Source of the DNA: Ensifer canadensis
GTDB taxonomy: Bacteria; Pseudomonadota; Alphaproteobacteria; Rhizobiales; Rhizobiaceae
Reading direction: 5' to 3'
Length of the DNA stretch: 64,000 bases
Assembly: GCF_017488845.2 (NCBI RefSeq)
Contig: NZ_CP083374.1
Location: forward strand, 157,501 to 221,500
Of the stretch, positions 1 to 8,322 are shown in pieces. The notes beneath the pieces were generated by a model. The model was not told the DNA's origin, ran no database searches, and saw only the letters and a list, made by a program, of their open reading frames with translations. Both the position numbers and the translations under genes were made by a program. The first letter of the stretch is position 1; each line of letters begins with the position of its first letter.

Positions 1-738
1 GCCATGGCGGGGGCCGGTCAGTGTTGCAAGTCCGGAGAGGACAGCCGCCGAAAGAGCCGCACCGGACGAGGCGGTCACGCGTGCTGCAAACGCGGAAACA
101 TTCAGTTCGTGCTCCGCCGCCAAGACAAGCGCTTTTCGGATGGGCTCGACCGCCGCAGGTCGTTTCCATCCGATTGCCAGCCGCTGATGCAACGGCAGCG
201 GCTCGGGCCATGGCGCCAGTGCCGCCGCCACGGTCGACAACACATCAGCGGCCTCAATCCTCAAGATGGGCGAGGCACGACCAAGTGCCGGCAGGTCGTC
301 AGCTACCCGCGCGGCAAGACTGATCAAGGCTGCGGCCAAACGAGGTCGATCCGCCAACACATAATTGGCTGCATGGACAGTGACCTTCGGTGTCTGCCAG
401 AGCAGGGTCGCGACATCTTCCAGATCGGCTGTCAACGAAAGCTCAACCGCATCATGGCCACGATAAGACAGGCGTCCATCGGCAATACTGGAGATCGTCG
501 TGGGTAGGACCGGGTCGCCCCAGCGGATCGCCTCGGCGGCGACGGCCGATGCGCGCGGGCGGCCCGCGTGACGTTCCGCCAGCCGCCTGACATCGTCAGC
601 CTGATAAAGGCTGCGGCGCGAGTCGACTGGATCAGCCTTCGCGCGTATGCGCCCACGGCTCACATTCGCATAAAGCGTCTGCGGTTTGGTGCCGAGCTGA
701 CTGAGCGCCTCCTCAGCGGTGATCCAGAGCGTGTTCAT
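1..738 (-). CDS. Citrate synthase family protein with N-terminal helix-turn-helix (partial, runs off left edge)
   Basis: The minus strand is open from an ATG at 738 to the window edge (246 codons), beginning MNTLWITAEEALSQL. Residues 1-55 look like a MerR/excisionase-type helix-turn-helix (ITAEEALSQLGTKPQTLYANVSRG). From about residue 75 the protein reads as citrate synthase: a GDPVLPTTIS entry, a YRGHD segment, and a final GPRHG where the conserved active-site His loop starts. The family condenses acetyl-CoA or propionyl-CoA with oxaloacetate. The HTH-fused form is known in alphaproteobacteria, but its regulatory role is not established to my knowledge. It is divergent from a second citrate-synthase gene 73 bp away. 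The C-terminal third is missing only because of the window boundary. Confidence 0.85.
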   Translation of the reverse strand, partial: MNTLWITAEEALSQLGTKPQTLYANVSRGRIRAKADPVDSRRSLYQADDVRRLAERHAGRPRASAVAAEAIRWGDPVLPTTISSIADGRLSYRGHDAVELSLTADLEDVATLLWQTPKVTVHAANYVLADRPRLAAALISLAARVADDLPALGRASPILRIEAADVLSTVAAALAPWPEPLPLHQRLAIGWKRPAAVEPIRKALVLAAEHELNVSAFAARVTASSGAALSAAVLSGLATLTGPRHG

Positions 739-811
739 ATTGATCAAATTTATCAAGATTGACGTCAATACATCTTAGCCGGACCATTCTCCCGGTAAAG
801 GAGAAACATCT
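739..811. promoter_or_regulatory. Divergent intergenic region with palindromes
   Basis: This 73-bp spacer separates two divergent citrate-synthase-family genes. It holds a perfect 12-bp palindrome ATTGACGTCAAT at 758-769 and a perfect 8-bp TTGATCAA at 740-747. A ribosome binding site AAAGGAGA precedes the ATG at 812. The palindromes are visible directly; calling them operators, possibly for the HTH-bearing left gene, is inference. Confidence 0.45.
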
Positions 812-1900
812 ATGAAAAACGGACTTGAAGATGTCATCGCCGCTGAAACGCAGCTCTCGGATGTGGATGGCGAGGCCGGTCGACTGGTCATTCGTGGTGT
901 GTCGCTCGAACACCTCGTTGATGACGCCAGCTATGAGGATGTCGTTATCCTTCTGCTTGGTGGCCTGATCGAAGGAAATCTGCAGAAGGAGGAACTGCGC
1001 CGGCGTCTGGGGCACATGCGGACAGAGGTCTTCGCAGATATCCGGACCATCGACGACCATATACTGGAATTGCCACCCGTCGACATCATGCGCGCGCTCA
1101 TCGCGCGGCTGCCTGATGGTGACGATCTCGAGGCAGCGCTCCGCCTGCTTGCTGCACCCGCCGTCTTCCTGCCGGCAATCCTGCGCCTGAAGAATGGCGA
1201 CAAGCCGATTGCCCCATCGTCGTCGCTCTCCCAATCGGCAGACATTCTCGCGATGCTTGGCGGCGGGCTGCCGAGCGCGGAAAAGGTCAAAGCACTCGAT
1301 GCCTATCTCGTGACGATTTCCGACCATGGCCTTAACGCTTCGACTTTCGCGTCAAGGGTGATCGCCTCCACCGGAGCCGGCCTCACCTCGTCCGTCCTCG
1401 GGGCGATCGGTGCCCTCAAGGGGCCACTTCATGGCGGCGCGCCCGGACCGGTGCTCGACATGCTCGATGCGATCGGAACGCAAGAGAACGCGAAAGCATG
1501 GCTCAATCAGGCGCTTGATCGCGGCGAACGGCTGATGGGGTTCGGCCACAGAGTGTACCGCGTCCGCGATCCACGCGCCGATGCGCTAAAACTTGCTCTG
1601 AAGCCACTGATCGACGTTGGGCAGGTCGATCGCGAACGCATCGAGCTCGCCAATGCCGTCGAACAGGCAGCACTCATGATATTGAAGGAGCGCAAGCCGG
1701 ATCGCCCGCTCGACGTCAATGTCGAGTTTTATACAGCACTACTGCTCGATGCGTTGGGCTTCCCGAGAGATGCTTTCACCGGCGTCTTCGCCATCGGCCG
1801 CACCATCGGCTGGATCGCCCATGCACGCGAGCAGGCGCTCAAAGGTCGCCTGATCCGCCCGCGCTCCGTTTATGTCGGGCCGCTGCCACGGGCTGCCTAA
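812..1900 (+). CDS. Citrate synthase / methylcitrate synthase family protein
   Basis: This is a 362-residue citrate-synthase-fold enzyme, expected to condense an acyl-CoA with oxaloacetate in the cytoplasm. Family landmarks are visible: His172 in SDHGLNAS, His207 in GPLHGGAP, and His246 in FGHRVYRVRDPRAD. The catalytic aspartate, normally in an N-V-D-F-Y motif, is Glu305 here (NVEFYTALLLDAL). It has the usual length of the short bacterial 2-methylcitrate/citrate synthases and a good Shine-Dalgarno before its ATG. It is paired head-to-head with a helix-turn-helix citrate-synthase paralogue, so the two probably act together or one controls the other. Citrate and methylcitrate specificity cannot be separated by eye. 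Confidence 0.85.
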   Translation: MKNGLEDVIAAETQLSDVDGEAGRLVIRGVSLEHLVDDASYEDVVILLLGGLIEGNLQKEELRRRLGHMRTEVFADIRTIDDHILELPPVDIMRALIARLPDGDDLEAALRLLAAPAVFLPAILRLKNGDKPIAPSSSLSQSADILAMLGGGLPSAEKVKALDAYLVTISDHGLNASTFASRVIASTGAGLTSSVLGAIGALKGPLHGGAPGPVLDMLDAIGTQENAKAWLNQALDRGERLMGFGHRVYRVRDPRADALKLALKPLIDVGQVDRERIELANAVEQAALMILKERKPDRPLDVNVEFYTALLLDALGFPRDAFTGVFAIGRTIGWIAHAREQALKGRLIRPRSVYVGPLPRAA

Positions 1901-1969
1901 GTCACTGACATGGCGCCTGCGGCAGGCAACCGCGCAGCCGCCACCCGCTTTGTTCAGCCTTTGCCGAAG

Positions 1970-2009
1970 AGCCGTTGGAGCCGGGTCGAAAAACCCGGCT
2001 CCAACGGCT
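1970..2009. terminator. Bidirectional stem-loop between convergent genes
   Basis: A perfect 17-bp inverted repeat (arms 1970-1986 and 1993-2009, 6-nt loop) lies between the convergent citrate synthase and alpha/beta hydrolase genes. No T-run follows, so it is a strong hairpin but not a textbook intrinsic terminator. Confidence 0.6.
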
Positions 2010-2032
2010 GCATGACAAAGACACGCCCGATA

Positions 2033-2995
2033 TCAAGCCTTGATGAAGGCCAGGACGTCGGCGTTGAACTTGTCGGGCTCGATCTGGGCCAGGCCATGTG
2101 CCCCACCCTTGTAAACGATGAGCTTGGCGTCCCTTACGATCTTGGCCGTCTTTGAGGCGGATGCGGCAAACGGAACGATCTGGTCGTCATCGCCGTGGAT
2201 CACCAGCGTCGGGCGATCGATCTTCTTCAGGTCGTCGGTGTAGTCGACTTCGGAGAATTCGCGGATGCAATCATAGTGACCCTTGATCGAGCCGGCCATG
2301 CCCTGCAGCCAGAAGGATTCGCGAAGCCCGTCATTCATCTTCGCGCCTTCGAGGTTGAAGCCATAGAAGGGAAGAGTGAGTTCCTTGAAGAACTGCGAGC
2401 GATCGCCCGCGGTGCCCTTGCGAATGCCGTCGAAAACCTCAATCGGCGTTCCTTCTGGGTTCGCCGCAGTCTTCAGCATGAGCGGAGGGACCGCGCCGAC
2501 GAGAACCACCTTGGCAACGCGCCCGCTGCCGTGACGGCCGATATAATGGGCTACTTCGCCGCCGCCGGTCGAATGCCCGATCAGGATCGCATCCTTGAGG
2601 TCGAGTTTCTCGATCAGTTCCGCCAGATCGTCGGCATACTGATCCATGTTGTTGCCGTCCCACGGCTGGTCCGAACGACCATGGCCGCGCCGATCGTGGG
2701 CGATGACGCGGTAGCCGTTCTGCCCGAAGAACAGCATCTGGGCTTCCCAGGCGTCGCCCGATAGCGGCCAGCCGTGGGAGAAGACGATCGGCTGTCCCTT
2801 GCCCCAATCCTTGTAGAAGATGTTGGTGCCGTCCTTGGTAGTGATGAAACTCATGGGGTTCTCTCCATCTGGTGTTGGGATCGGGTTCTGGGCGCCAAGG
2901 CCGAGGCCGGGCAGAAACAAGGTGGCGCCGACTGCGCCGGCGGTCCTGAGGACCGTTCGGCGGGCAACTGGAAAAAGCGCGTTCCAATCTGTCAT
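2033..2995 (-). CDS. Alpha/beta hydrolase, non-heme haloperoxidase (perhydrolase) type, with Tat-like leader
   Basis: This is a 320-residue alpha/beta hydrolase. From residue 48 (MSFITTKDG) it matches the normal full length of bacterial non-heme chloroperoxidases/esterases. Visible features are the oxyanion HGWPLSG segment, nucleophile Ser142 in GHSTGGG, an acid in [10 protein letters not shown] and a His in GGAHGLAQ. Such enzymes hydrolyse esters and can form peracids. The first 47 residues carry RRTVLRT followed by a hydrophobic, Ala/Gly-rich stretch, which resembles a twin-arginine leader, so export is likely. Its ATG overlaps the MFS stop as ATGA, making it the last gene of the leftward operon. 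A longer open frame upstream overlaps the MFS gene and was discarded. Confidence 0.85.
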   Translation of the reverse strand: MTDWNALFPVARRTVLRTAGAVGATLFLPGLGLGAQNPIPTPDGENPMSFITTKDGTNIFYKDWGKGQPIVFSHGWPLSGDAWEAQMLFFGQNGYRVIAHDRRGHGRSDQPWDGNNMDQYADDLAELIEKLDLKDAILIGHSTGGGEVAHYIGRHGSGRVAKVVLVGAVPPLMLKTAANPEGTPIEVFDGIRKGTAGDRSQFFKELTLPFYGFNLEGAKMNDGLRESFWLQGMAGSIKGHYDCIREFSEVDYTDDLKKIDRPTLVIHGDDDQIVPFAASASKTAKIVRDAKLIVYKGGAHGLAQIEPDKFNADVLAFIKA

Positions 2996-4629
2996 GGCGT
3001 CTCCTTGATGTTGTCTCTCGCCTGCGTCAGGCGCTCCGGCCCGACAGTCAGCAGGTGGCGAACGAGCGGAGCTGCGTCGCCGCGATGGAATTTGCGCACC
3101 TCCTGCTGCAGGTCGGCATCGGCCTTGGAGACCCGTCGATGCTGGCGCAGATGCTCGGCCCAGGATTCGACGAAGAACCATTCGACCATGATCTCGGCAT
3201 CAGCAGTGTCTTCCGTCACACCCCAGCCATAGGCACCGTCCCGCCGCCGTTCCGAAGAAAGCCTGTAGAGAGCGCTCGTGAATCCCTGTCGGTCGGCGGG
3301 ATCGACGCGATATTCTATGGTGATCAGCACGGGGCCGCGGTCATTGTCGATCGGCGAGGCCGTCAACGGCTCGGGCCAGTGATTGGAGGCGACCAGATCA
3401 GCCTCACCGGCAGGCAGCTTCACGAGGTGAAACACCACGCCAACGACCACCAACCCGGCGGCGCCGACCAGAAGGGTCGCCGGAACGCCAAGGAGTTCCG
3501 CTATGGCACCCCAGGCCAGGCTTCCGGCGGTCATCGCGCCGTTGAACACCGTGAGGTAGACCGCAAGCGCCCTACCGCGCACCCAGTTCGGCAGGATCGC
3601 CTGAGCCGCGCCGTTGAGTGTCGTCAGCGCTGATATCCATGCGGCTCCGAGGCTCAGCAACAGGATGATCGCCACCCATTGCGGCGGTGCAGATGACAGG
3701 CCGGCCATGACGACGGCCGTGACCAGCGCGGCGGCGAGCAACAGCCCATCTGCACTGAGGAGCCTACGCAGCCGCGGCATGACGAGGGCGCCGCCAATCG
3801 CTCCGGCTCCGACGGCCCCGAGAAGGACCCCGTAAAAGCCGGCATCCCCGCCGAGCAGGTTGCGTGCAACGAGCGGCAGCAGCGCCCAGACGGCGCTCGA
3901 AAACGCGAAGAACACGGCAGCGCGCAGCAGCACCACGTGCAGTTCGCGGCTGGCGCGCGCATAGCGCAGACCCGCACGAAATGCGCCGGCGAACTTCTCC
4001 GACAAGCCATCGTCCGCACCGGGGGCGCGCCGCCACCAAAGCAGGGCCGCGATGACGAAGAGATAGCTCGCAACGTCGGTTGCATAGGTGATGGCCGCAC
4101 CGAAGCTCGCAAGGATGAGCCCGCCGACCGCAGGGCCAATGGCACGCGAGATGTTGATGCCGAGCGAGTTCAGGGCGACGGCGCTCTTCAACTCCTGCCG
4201 CGTGACGAGTTCGGGAACGATCGATTGCCAGGTGGGTGCCATCAGCGCAGCACCTATACCACCGAGAAAGGTCAGCGCCACGAGCGAGCTGACGCTCTGC
4301 AATCCGGTCGCTGAAAGCAGCATGAGCCCGATGCTGACGGACGCCAGCAGAAGCTGGATGACGATCAGAAACCGGCGGCGATCGAGGATATCAGACAGAA
4401 CGCCCGCAGGTATGGCGAGCAGGAAGATCGGCAGGGTCGCAGCCGCCTGAACCATGGCAACGGCCGCCGGAGCACCGGAGAGATCGGTCACCAGCCATGA
4501 ACTGGCGACGTCGCGGATGAAACTGCCGGTATTGCCGATGACGGTGGCCACCCAAAGGACGGCAAAGACGGGCTGGCGCAGCGGTGCAAAACCGCCTGCG
4601 GCCGGCGGCGGCGTGACATTCTGGGTCAT
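2992..4629 (-). CDS. MFS exporter (EntS/DUF894-like) with C-terminal soluble domain
   Basis: This 545-residue major facilitator protein has roughly twelve hydrophobic segments across residues 20-420. It resembles the MFS_3/enterobactin-exporter group, whose members usually expel small molecules. Residues from about 430 to the end form a soluble tail (ITIEYRVDP, then [14 protein letters not shown]), like the antibiotic-biosynthesis-monooxygenase-type ferredoxin fold seen fused to this subfamily. It overlaps DoxX upstream and the hydrolase downstream by four bases, so translation is coupled. Context suggests efflux or detoxification; the substrate is unknown. Confidence 0.85.
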   Translation of the reverse strand: MTQNVTPPPAAGGFAPLRQPVFAVLWVATVIGNTGSFIRDVASSWLVTDLSGAPAAVAMVQAAATLPIFLLAIPAGVLSDILDRRRFLIVIQLLLASVSIGLMLLSATGLQSVSSLVALTFLGGIGAALMAPTWQSIVPELVTRQELKSAVALNSLGINISRAIGPAVGGLILASFGAAITYATDVASYLFVIAALLWWRRAPGADDGLSEKFAGAFRAGLRYARASRELHVVLLRAAVFFAFSSAVWALLPLVARNLLGGDAGFYGVLLGAVGAGAIGGALVMPRLRRLLSADGLLLAAALVTAVVMAGLSSAPPQWVAIILLLSLGAAWISALTTLNGAAQAILPNWVRGRALAVYLTVFNGAMTAGSLAWGAIAELLGVPATLLVGAAGLVVVGVVFHLVKLPAGEADLVASNHWPEPLTASPIDNDRGPVLITIEYRVDPADRQGFTSALYRLSSERRRDGAYGWGVTEDTADAEIMVEWFFVESWAEHLRQHRRVSKADADLQQEVRKFHRGDAAPLVRHLLTVGPERLTQARDNIKETP

Positions 4630-5087
4630 GGCAGCGGTTTGCCTCCCGCCTCGTTTCGACGGTCAAGATCGTACCACGCGACCAGCAGGAAGGCGCCGGC
4701 AAGGCCGAGATGCTCGAAGAAGGCGTTGGTCGCCATGAACCGTTCCTGGCCGGGGGCCAGCTCCCAGAAGCGCAAGGCGATGAAGGTTGCGGCGAGCGTG
4801 AACGCGGCGAGGCCGAGAGCGGCAAGCCAACGCAGAATGCCTGCGAGGATCATGGCCGAGGCGAGAAGTTCGAAGACGATCACCGCCACCGCGAACAGCG
4901 CGGCCGGCTGAAGTCCGAAATGGTTCATCTCGCCGAGAGCGGCATCAAAGTCGAGGATCTTCGTCAACGGCCCCTGGATATAGGCGGCGCAGAGCCCAAG
5001 ATGGGCGATGAACCGAATAGCGGGCGTGGTCACAAACGGCTGGACACCGGCCGCCAGCCGCGACGCAATTGTGGAGGAATGTGTCAT
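4626..5087 (-). CDS. DoxX family membrane protein
   Basis: A 153-residue protein with four predicted membrane spans and the DoxX-type segment RFIAHLGLCAAYIQGPLTKILDF. DoxX proteins are small inner-membrane proteins often linked with quinone/thiol redox or detoxification operons; their biochemical role is poorly defined. The start at 5087 follows a GGAGGGAG ribosome binding site. An upstream ATG in the same frame would overlap the amidohydrolase and was not used. It overlaps the MFS start by four bases. Confidence 0.8.
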   Translation of the reverse strand: MTHSSTIASRLAAGVQPFVTTPAIRFIAHLGLCAAYIQGPLTKILDFDAALGEMNHFGLQPAALFAVAVIVFELLASAMILAGILRWLAALGLAAFTLAATFIALRFWELAPGQERFMATNAFFEHLGLAGAFLLVAWYDLDRRNEAGGKPLP

Positions 5088-5100
5088 TGCGGCTCCCTCC

Positions 5101-7086
5101 TCACACCGCCCAGCAGGCGCAGCCGAGCGCGCCGAAGAAACCCTTGAGATCGGCGATCGGCAGGCGTGATGTCCAGGCGCCGGCATGGTCGTGGCCGTGG
5201 ACATTGCAGTCGTTCAGGCATCCGCATGTGGAGATTGCGGTGCGGCGAAGGCTCCGTTTGCCGGCACCTTCCGGTTCGCCCCAGGCGGCATAGCCACCGA
5301 AGGTCCTGACCGGCGACCAGTCGGGCATGGCGGGCGGCACCGGGTTTTCGTCATGGGTGGCGAAGTCACCGGCGGCATAGACGACCTTGCCGCCGACCAC
5401 CGTCAGCTCGGACGTCAGGAACGAGATCTCGTCCTCGGCACAGGCGAAGAAGTCCTTGTTCGGCACGATCAGGTCGGCGAACTGGCCGTTTTCGATCCGG
5501 CCTTTCTTGCCTTCCTCGTTGGAAAACCAGGTGACCTTTTCGGTCCACATCCGCAGCGCCGTCTCGCGATCGAGGCAATTGGCGCGGGGGTAGAGTTGCA
5601 GCCCGCCCACCGTCTTGCCGGTCACCATCCACGACAGCGAGACCCAGGGATTGTAGGAGGCGACACGGGTGGCATCGGTACCGGCGGAAACATTGACGCC
5701 CTTGTCGAGCATCCGTTTGATCGGCGGTGTCGCTTCGGCGACGCCGTGGCCGTAGCGCTCGACAAAATATTCGCCCTGATAGGCCATGCGATGCTGGGTT
5801 GCGATGCCGCCGCCAAGCGCCGCGATCCTGTCGATCGAGCGCTCGGAAATTGTCTCGGCATGGTCGAAGAACCAGTTCAGGCCTTCAAGCGGGATGTCCT
5901 TGTTGACCTTCTCGAAGACGTCGAGGGCGCGGGAGATCGTCTCGTCATAGGTGGCATGAAGACGCCAGGGCCAGCGGTTTTCGGCAAGGACCCGCACCAC
6001 CTCTTCCAGTTCGCCTTCCATTTCCGGAGCCATCTCCGGGCGCGGCTGGCGGAAGTCTTCGAAGTCCGCAGCCGAAAACACCAGCATCTCACCGGCGCCG
6101 TTGTGGCGGAAATAGTCGTTGCCCTGCTTGTACTTCACCGATGATGTCCAGTTGAGGAAGTCCTGCTTTTCCTCCTTCGGCTTCTGGGTGAAGAGGTTGT
6201 AAGCCAGCCGCACGGTCATGTGCCCCTCATCGGCGAGCTTCTGGATGACCGCATAGTCGTCCGGATAGTTCTGGAAACCGCCGCCGGCATCGATCACGCC
6301 GGTGACGCCGAGCCGGTTGAGCTCGCGCATGAAATGCCGGGTCGAATTGACCTGGTATTCGAAGGGCAGCTTCGGCCCCTTGGCAAGGGTCGAATAGAGA
6401 ATGCCGGCATTGGGCTTGGCCAGCAGCAGACCGGTCGGATTGCCCTGGGTGTCGCGGGTGATTTCGCCGCCCGGCGGGTTCGGCGTATCCTTCGTGTAGC
6501 CGACAGCCCTGAGCGCCGCACCGTTGAGGAGCGCACGGTCATAGAGATGCAACAGGAAGACCGGCGTGTCGGGCGCGACCGCGTTGATCTCGTCGATGGT
6601 CGGCAGGCGCTTTTCGGCAAACTGGTGTTCGGTGAAGCCGCCGACGACCCGCACCCATTGCGGCGCTGGCGTGATCGCCACCTGCCGCTTCAGCATATCC
6701 ATCGCGTCGGCGAGCGAACGTACCCCGTCCCATCGCAGCTCCATGTTGAAGTTCAGACCGCCGCGAACGACGTGGGTGTGGTTGTCGATCAGCCCGGGCA
6801 GGACGCGCTTGCCCTTGAGATCGATGATCCTGGTGTCGGGACCGGCGAGCGCCATGATCTCCTGATCCTGGCCGACGGCGAGAAACCTGCCGTCCTTGAT
6901 CGCGACCGCGCTGGCGTTGGGATTGGAGCGGTCAAGCGTGGTGACGAGCCCGTGATGCAGGATAATATCGGCGTCCATCGGATTGTCTCCCTTGGTCGAA
7001 ACGGTGTCGGCGGCAAGCGCCGGCGAAAACAGCGAGGGGAAGGCGAGCGTCGAGGCTGCCCCCAGAAAACCGCGGCGTGTCGGCAT
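5101..7086 (-). CDS. Exported YtcJ-like metal-dependent amidohydrolase with Cys/His-rich tail
   Basis: This 661-residue amidohydrolase-superfamily protein opens with a twin-arginine leader (TRRGFLGAA, then a hydrophobic stretch to SPALAA), so it probably folds in the cytoplasm and is exported. The mature part starts with the typical ADIILHHGLVTTLD and has the metal-binding LIDNHTHV motif. A later HAT segment (RLHATYDETISRA), FFDHAE and a GTDA motif (VSAGTDATRV) match YtcJ-type enzymes that hydrolyse amides or related C-N bonds. The last ~45 residues hold CGCLNDCNVHGHDHA and LGCACWAV, a possible extra metal or redox site. It sits between XapX (one-base overlap) and DoxX. Substrate unknown. Confidence 0.85.
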   Translation of the reverse strand: MPTRRGFLGAASTLAFPSLFSPALAADTVSTKGDNPMDADIILHHGLVTTLDRSNPNASAVAIKDGRFLAVGQDQEIMALAGPDTRIIDLKGKRVLPGLIDNHTHVVRGGLNFNMELRWDGVRSLADAMDMLKRQVAITPAPQWVRVVGGFTEHQFAEKRLPTIDEINAVAPDTPVFLLHLYDRALLNGAALRAVGYTKDTPNPPGGEITRDTQGNPTGLLLAKPNAGILYSTLAKGPKLPFEYQVNSTRHFMRELNRLGVTGVIDAGGGFQNYPDDYAVIQKLADEGHMTVRLAYNLFTQKPKEEKQDFLNWTSSVKYKQGNDYFRHNGAGEMLVFSAADFEDFRQPRPEMAPEMEGELEEVVRVLAENRWPWRLHATYDETISRALDVFEKVNKDIPLEGLNWFFDHAETISERSIDRIAALGGGIATQHRMAYQGEYFVERYGHGVAEATPPIKRMLDKGVNVSAGTDATRVASYNPWVSLSWMVTGKTVGGLQLYPRANCLDRETALRMWTEKVTWFSNEEGKKGRIENGQFADLIVPNKDFFACAEDEISFLTSELTVVGGKVVYAAGDFATHDENPVPPAMPDWSPVRTFGGYAAWGEPEGAGKRSLRRTAISTCGCLNDCNVHGHDHAGAWTSRLPIADLKGFFGALGCACWAV

Positions 7087-7373
7087 CAGCCCACCTCCCC
7101 TTTCGAAGAACGGTCGCGCGTCGCCACGTCATGGTCGGTTCCCGTCGGCAGCGCGCCGAAAACGTGGGGCACGCAACGGCTGTTGAACCAGGAGACGGTG
7201 ACCGGCGCGCCAGAGACCAGCCGCTTGACGAGCGGAACGGCCTGTTCGCCGACGAGGATGCCGAGCAGGCCAAGCAGGGCGATCACGGGCGGCGCCGGCG
7301 AGCGCACATTCAGCAGTCCGTAGATGACACCGACCAGCAGACCGACGCCGAGCGACAGAAGATACATTTTCAT
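7086..7373 (-). CDS. XapX domain protein
   Basis: A 95-residue small membrane protein. Residues 1-55 (MKMYLLSLGVGLLVGVIYG, then ALLGLLGILVGEQ) are the XapX/DUF1427 core with two hydrophobic segments. The hydrophilic tail to residue 95 has no recognisable domain. XapX was named from an E. coli xanthosine locus, but no biochemical function is known. It starts after a clear GAGGAGAA sequence and overlaps the amidohydrolase start by one base. Confidence 0.75.
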   Translation of the reverse strand: MKMYLLSLGVGLLVGVIYGLLNVRSPAPPVIALLGLLGILVGEQAVPLVKRLVSGAPVTVSWFNSRCVPHVFGALPTGTDHDVATRDRSSKGEVG

Positions 7374-7452
7374 CGAGTTCTCCTCACGGGACGGGTTGCC
7401 CGCTTCTCCGTCCCGCCGACTGGCGAGACGGCAACCTTCGGAATGAGGACGA

Positions 7453-8109
7453 TCAGTGGCCTTCGGAGGCGCCGAACATCGTCTTGGCGTAGATAATGCC
7501 GAGGCCGTAGGCGCCGCCGAACTTCTTGGCGATACCGGTCGTCATGTCGTAGGTCTCGGTGCGGGCCCAGTCGCGCTGGAGTTCCAGCATATATTGCAGC
7601 GACGTCATCGGCCGAACGCCAGCCTGGACCATGCGGTCCATCGCCCGATCGTGTGCCTCGTCCGAGACGTCACCGCAGGCATCGGCAATCACATAAACCT
7701 CGAAGCCCTGATCGAGCGCAGAGAGCGTCGGGCCGACGATGCAAACGCTGGTCCAGAGGCCGCAAAAGACCAGCCGCTTCTTGCCGATGGCGTTGACATT
7801 GTCGATGACGGCGGCGTCTTCCCAGGTGTTCATCGAGGTACGGTCGAGAAGGCCCTGGCCTGGAAAGGCATCGGTGATCTCTGAGAACATCGGGCCCGAG
7901 AAAGCCTTCTCCGCCACCGTCGTCAGAATGGTGGAAACGCCGAAGCCGGCGGCCGCATGCGCGACCAGCGCCGCATTGTTGCGCAGCAAGACAGCATCGA
8001 TCGACTTCGTCGCAAAGGCCATCTGCGACTGGAAATCGATCATGATCAGCGTGTGGTCTTTCGGCGAAACCAGGAGGCTGCCGGGCGTCGGCGTGGCGTT
8101 TAAGGTCAT
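7453..8109 (-). CDS. Isochorismatase-fold hydrolase (YcaC-like)
   Basis: A 218-residue cysteine hydrolase of the isochorismatase superfamily. The MIDFQSQMAF segment carries the catalytic Asp, and CGLWTSVCIVGPTLSALDQG carries the nucleophilic Cys region; both sit where YcaC-type hydrolases have them. Typical substrates in the fold are nicotinamide, N-carbamoyl compounds or isochorismate, and none can be assigned here. I chose the ATG at 8109 because GAGGAG lies nine bases upstream; two earlier ATGs lie too close to it. It is the first gene of the leftward operon, about 210 bp from an AraC regulator that probably controls it. Confidence 0.82.
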   Translation of the reverse strand: MTLNATPTPGSLLVSPKDHTLIMIDFQSQMAFATKSIDAVLLRNNAALVAHAAAGFGVSTILTTVAEKAFSGPMFSEITDAFPGQGLLDRTSMNTWEDAAVIDNVNAIGKKRLVFCGLWTSVCIVGPTLSALDQGFEVYVIADACGDVSDEAHDRAMDRMVQAGVRPMTSLQYMLELQRDWARTETYDMTTGIAKKFGGAYGLGIIYAKTMFGASEGH

Positions 8110-8322
8110 GGTCATCATCTCCTCGATGTCCTGGATTCTGAAGATCCGCAGGGAATGACCCGACTATGCCCGAGCCGGGCTGCCCGTTCTTGTCGGATAT
8201 GCTGATGTTTTGAACATTCTGCCCGAGATACATCGCAAGCAAGCGCAAAAGTCATATTGGAAGCAACGGCATAAGGATGGAGCGCGTGCCGCCGCAAGCA
8301 AGGCCCGCGCGCGGCCAGACCG

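Noticed and set aside
5185..7323. Two long plus-strand frames (5185-6144 and 6220-7323)
   Set aside because: Both are antisense to the Tat amidohydrolase and XapX genes and show no domain; they are GC-driven shadows.
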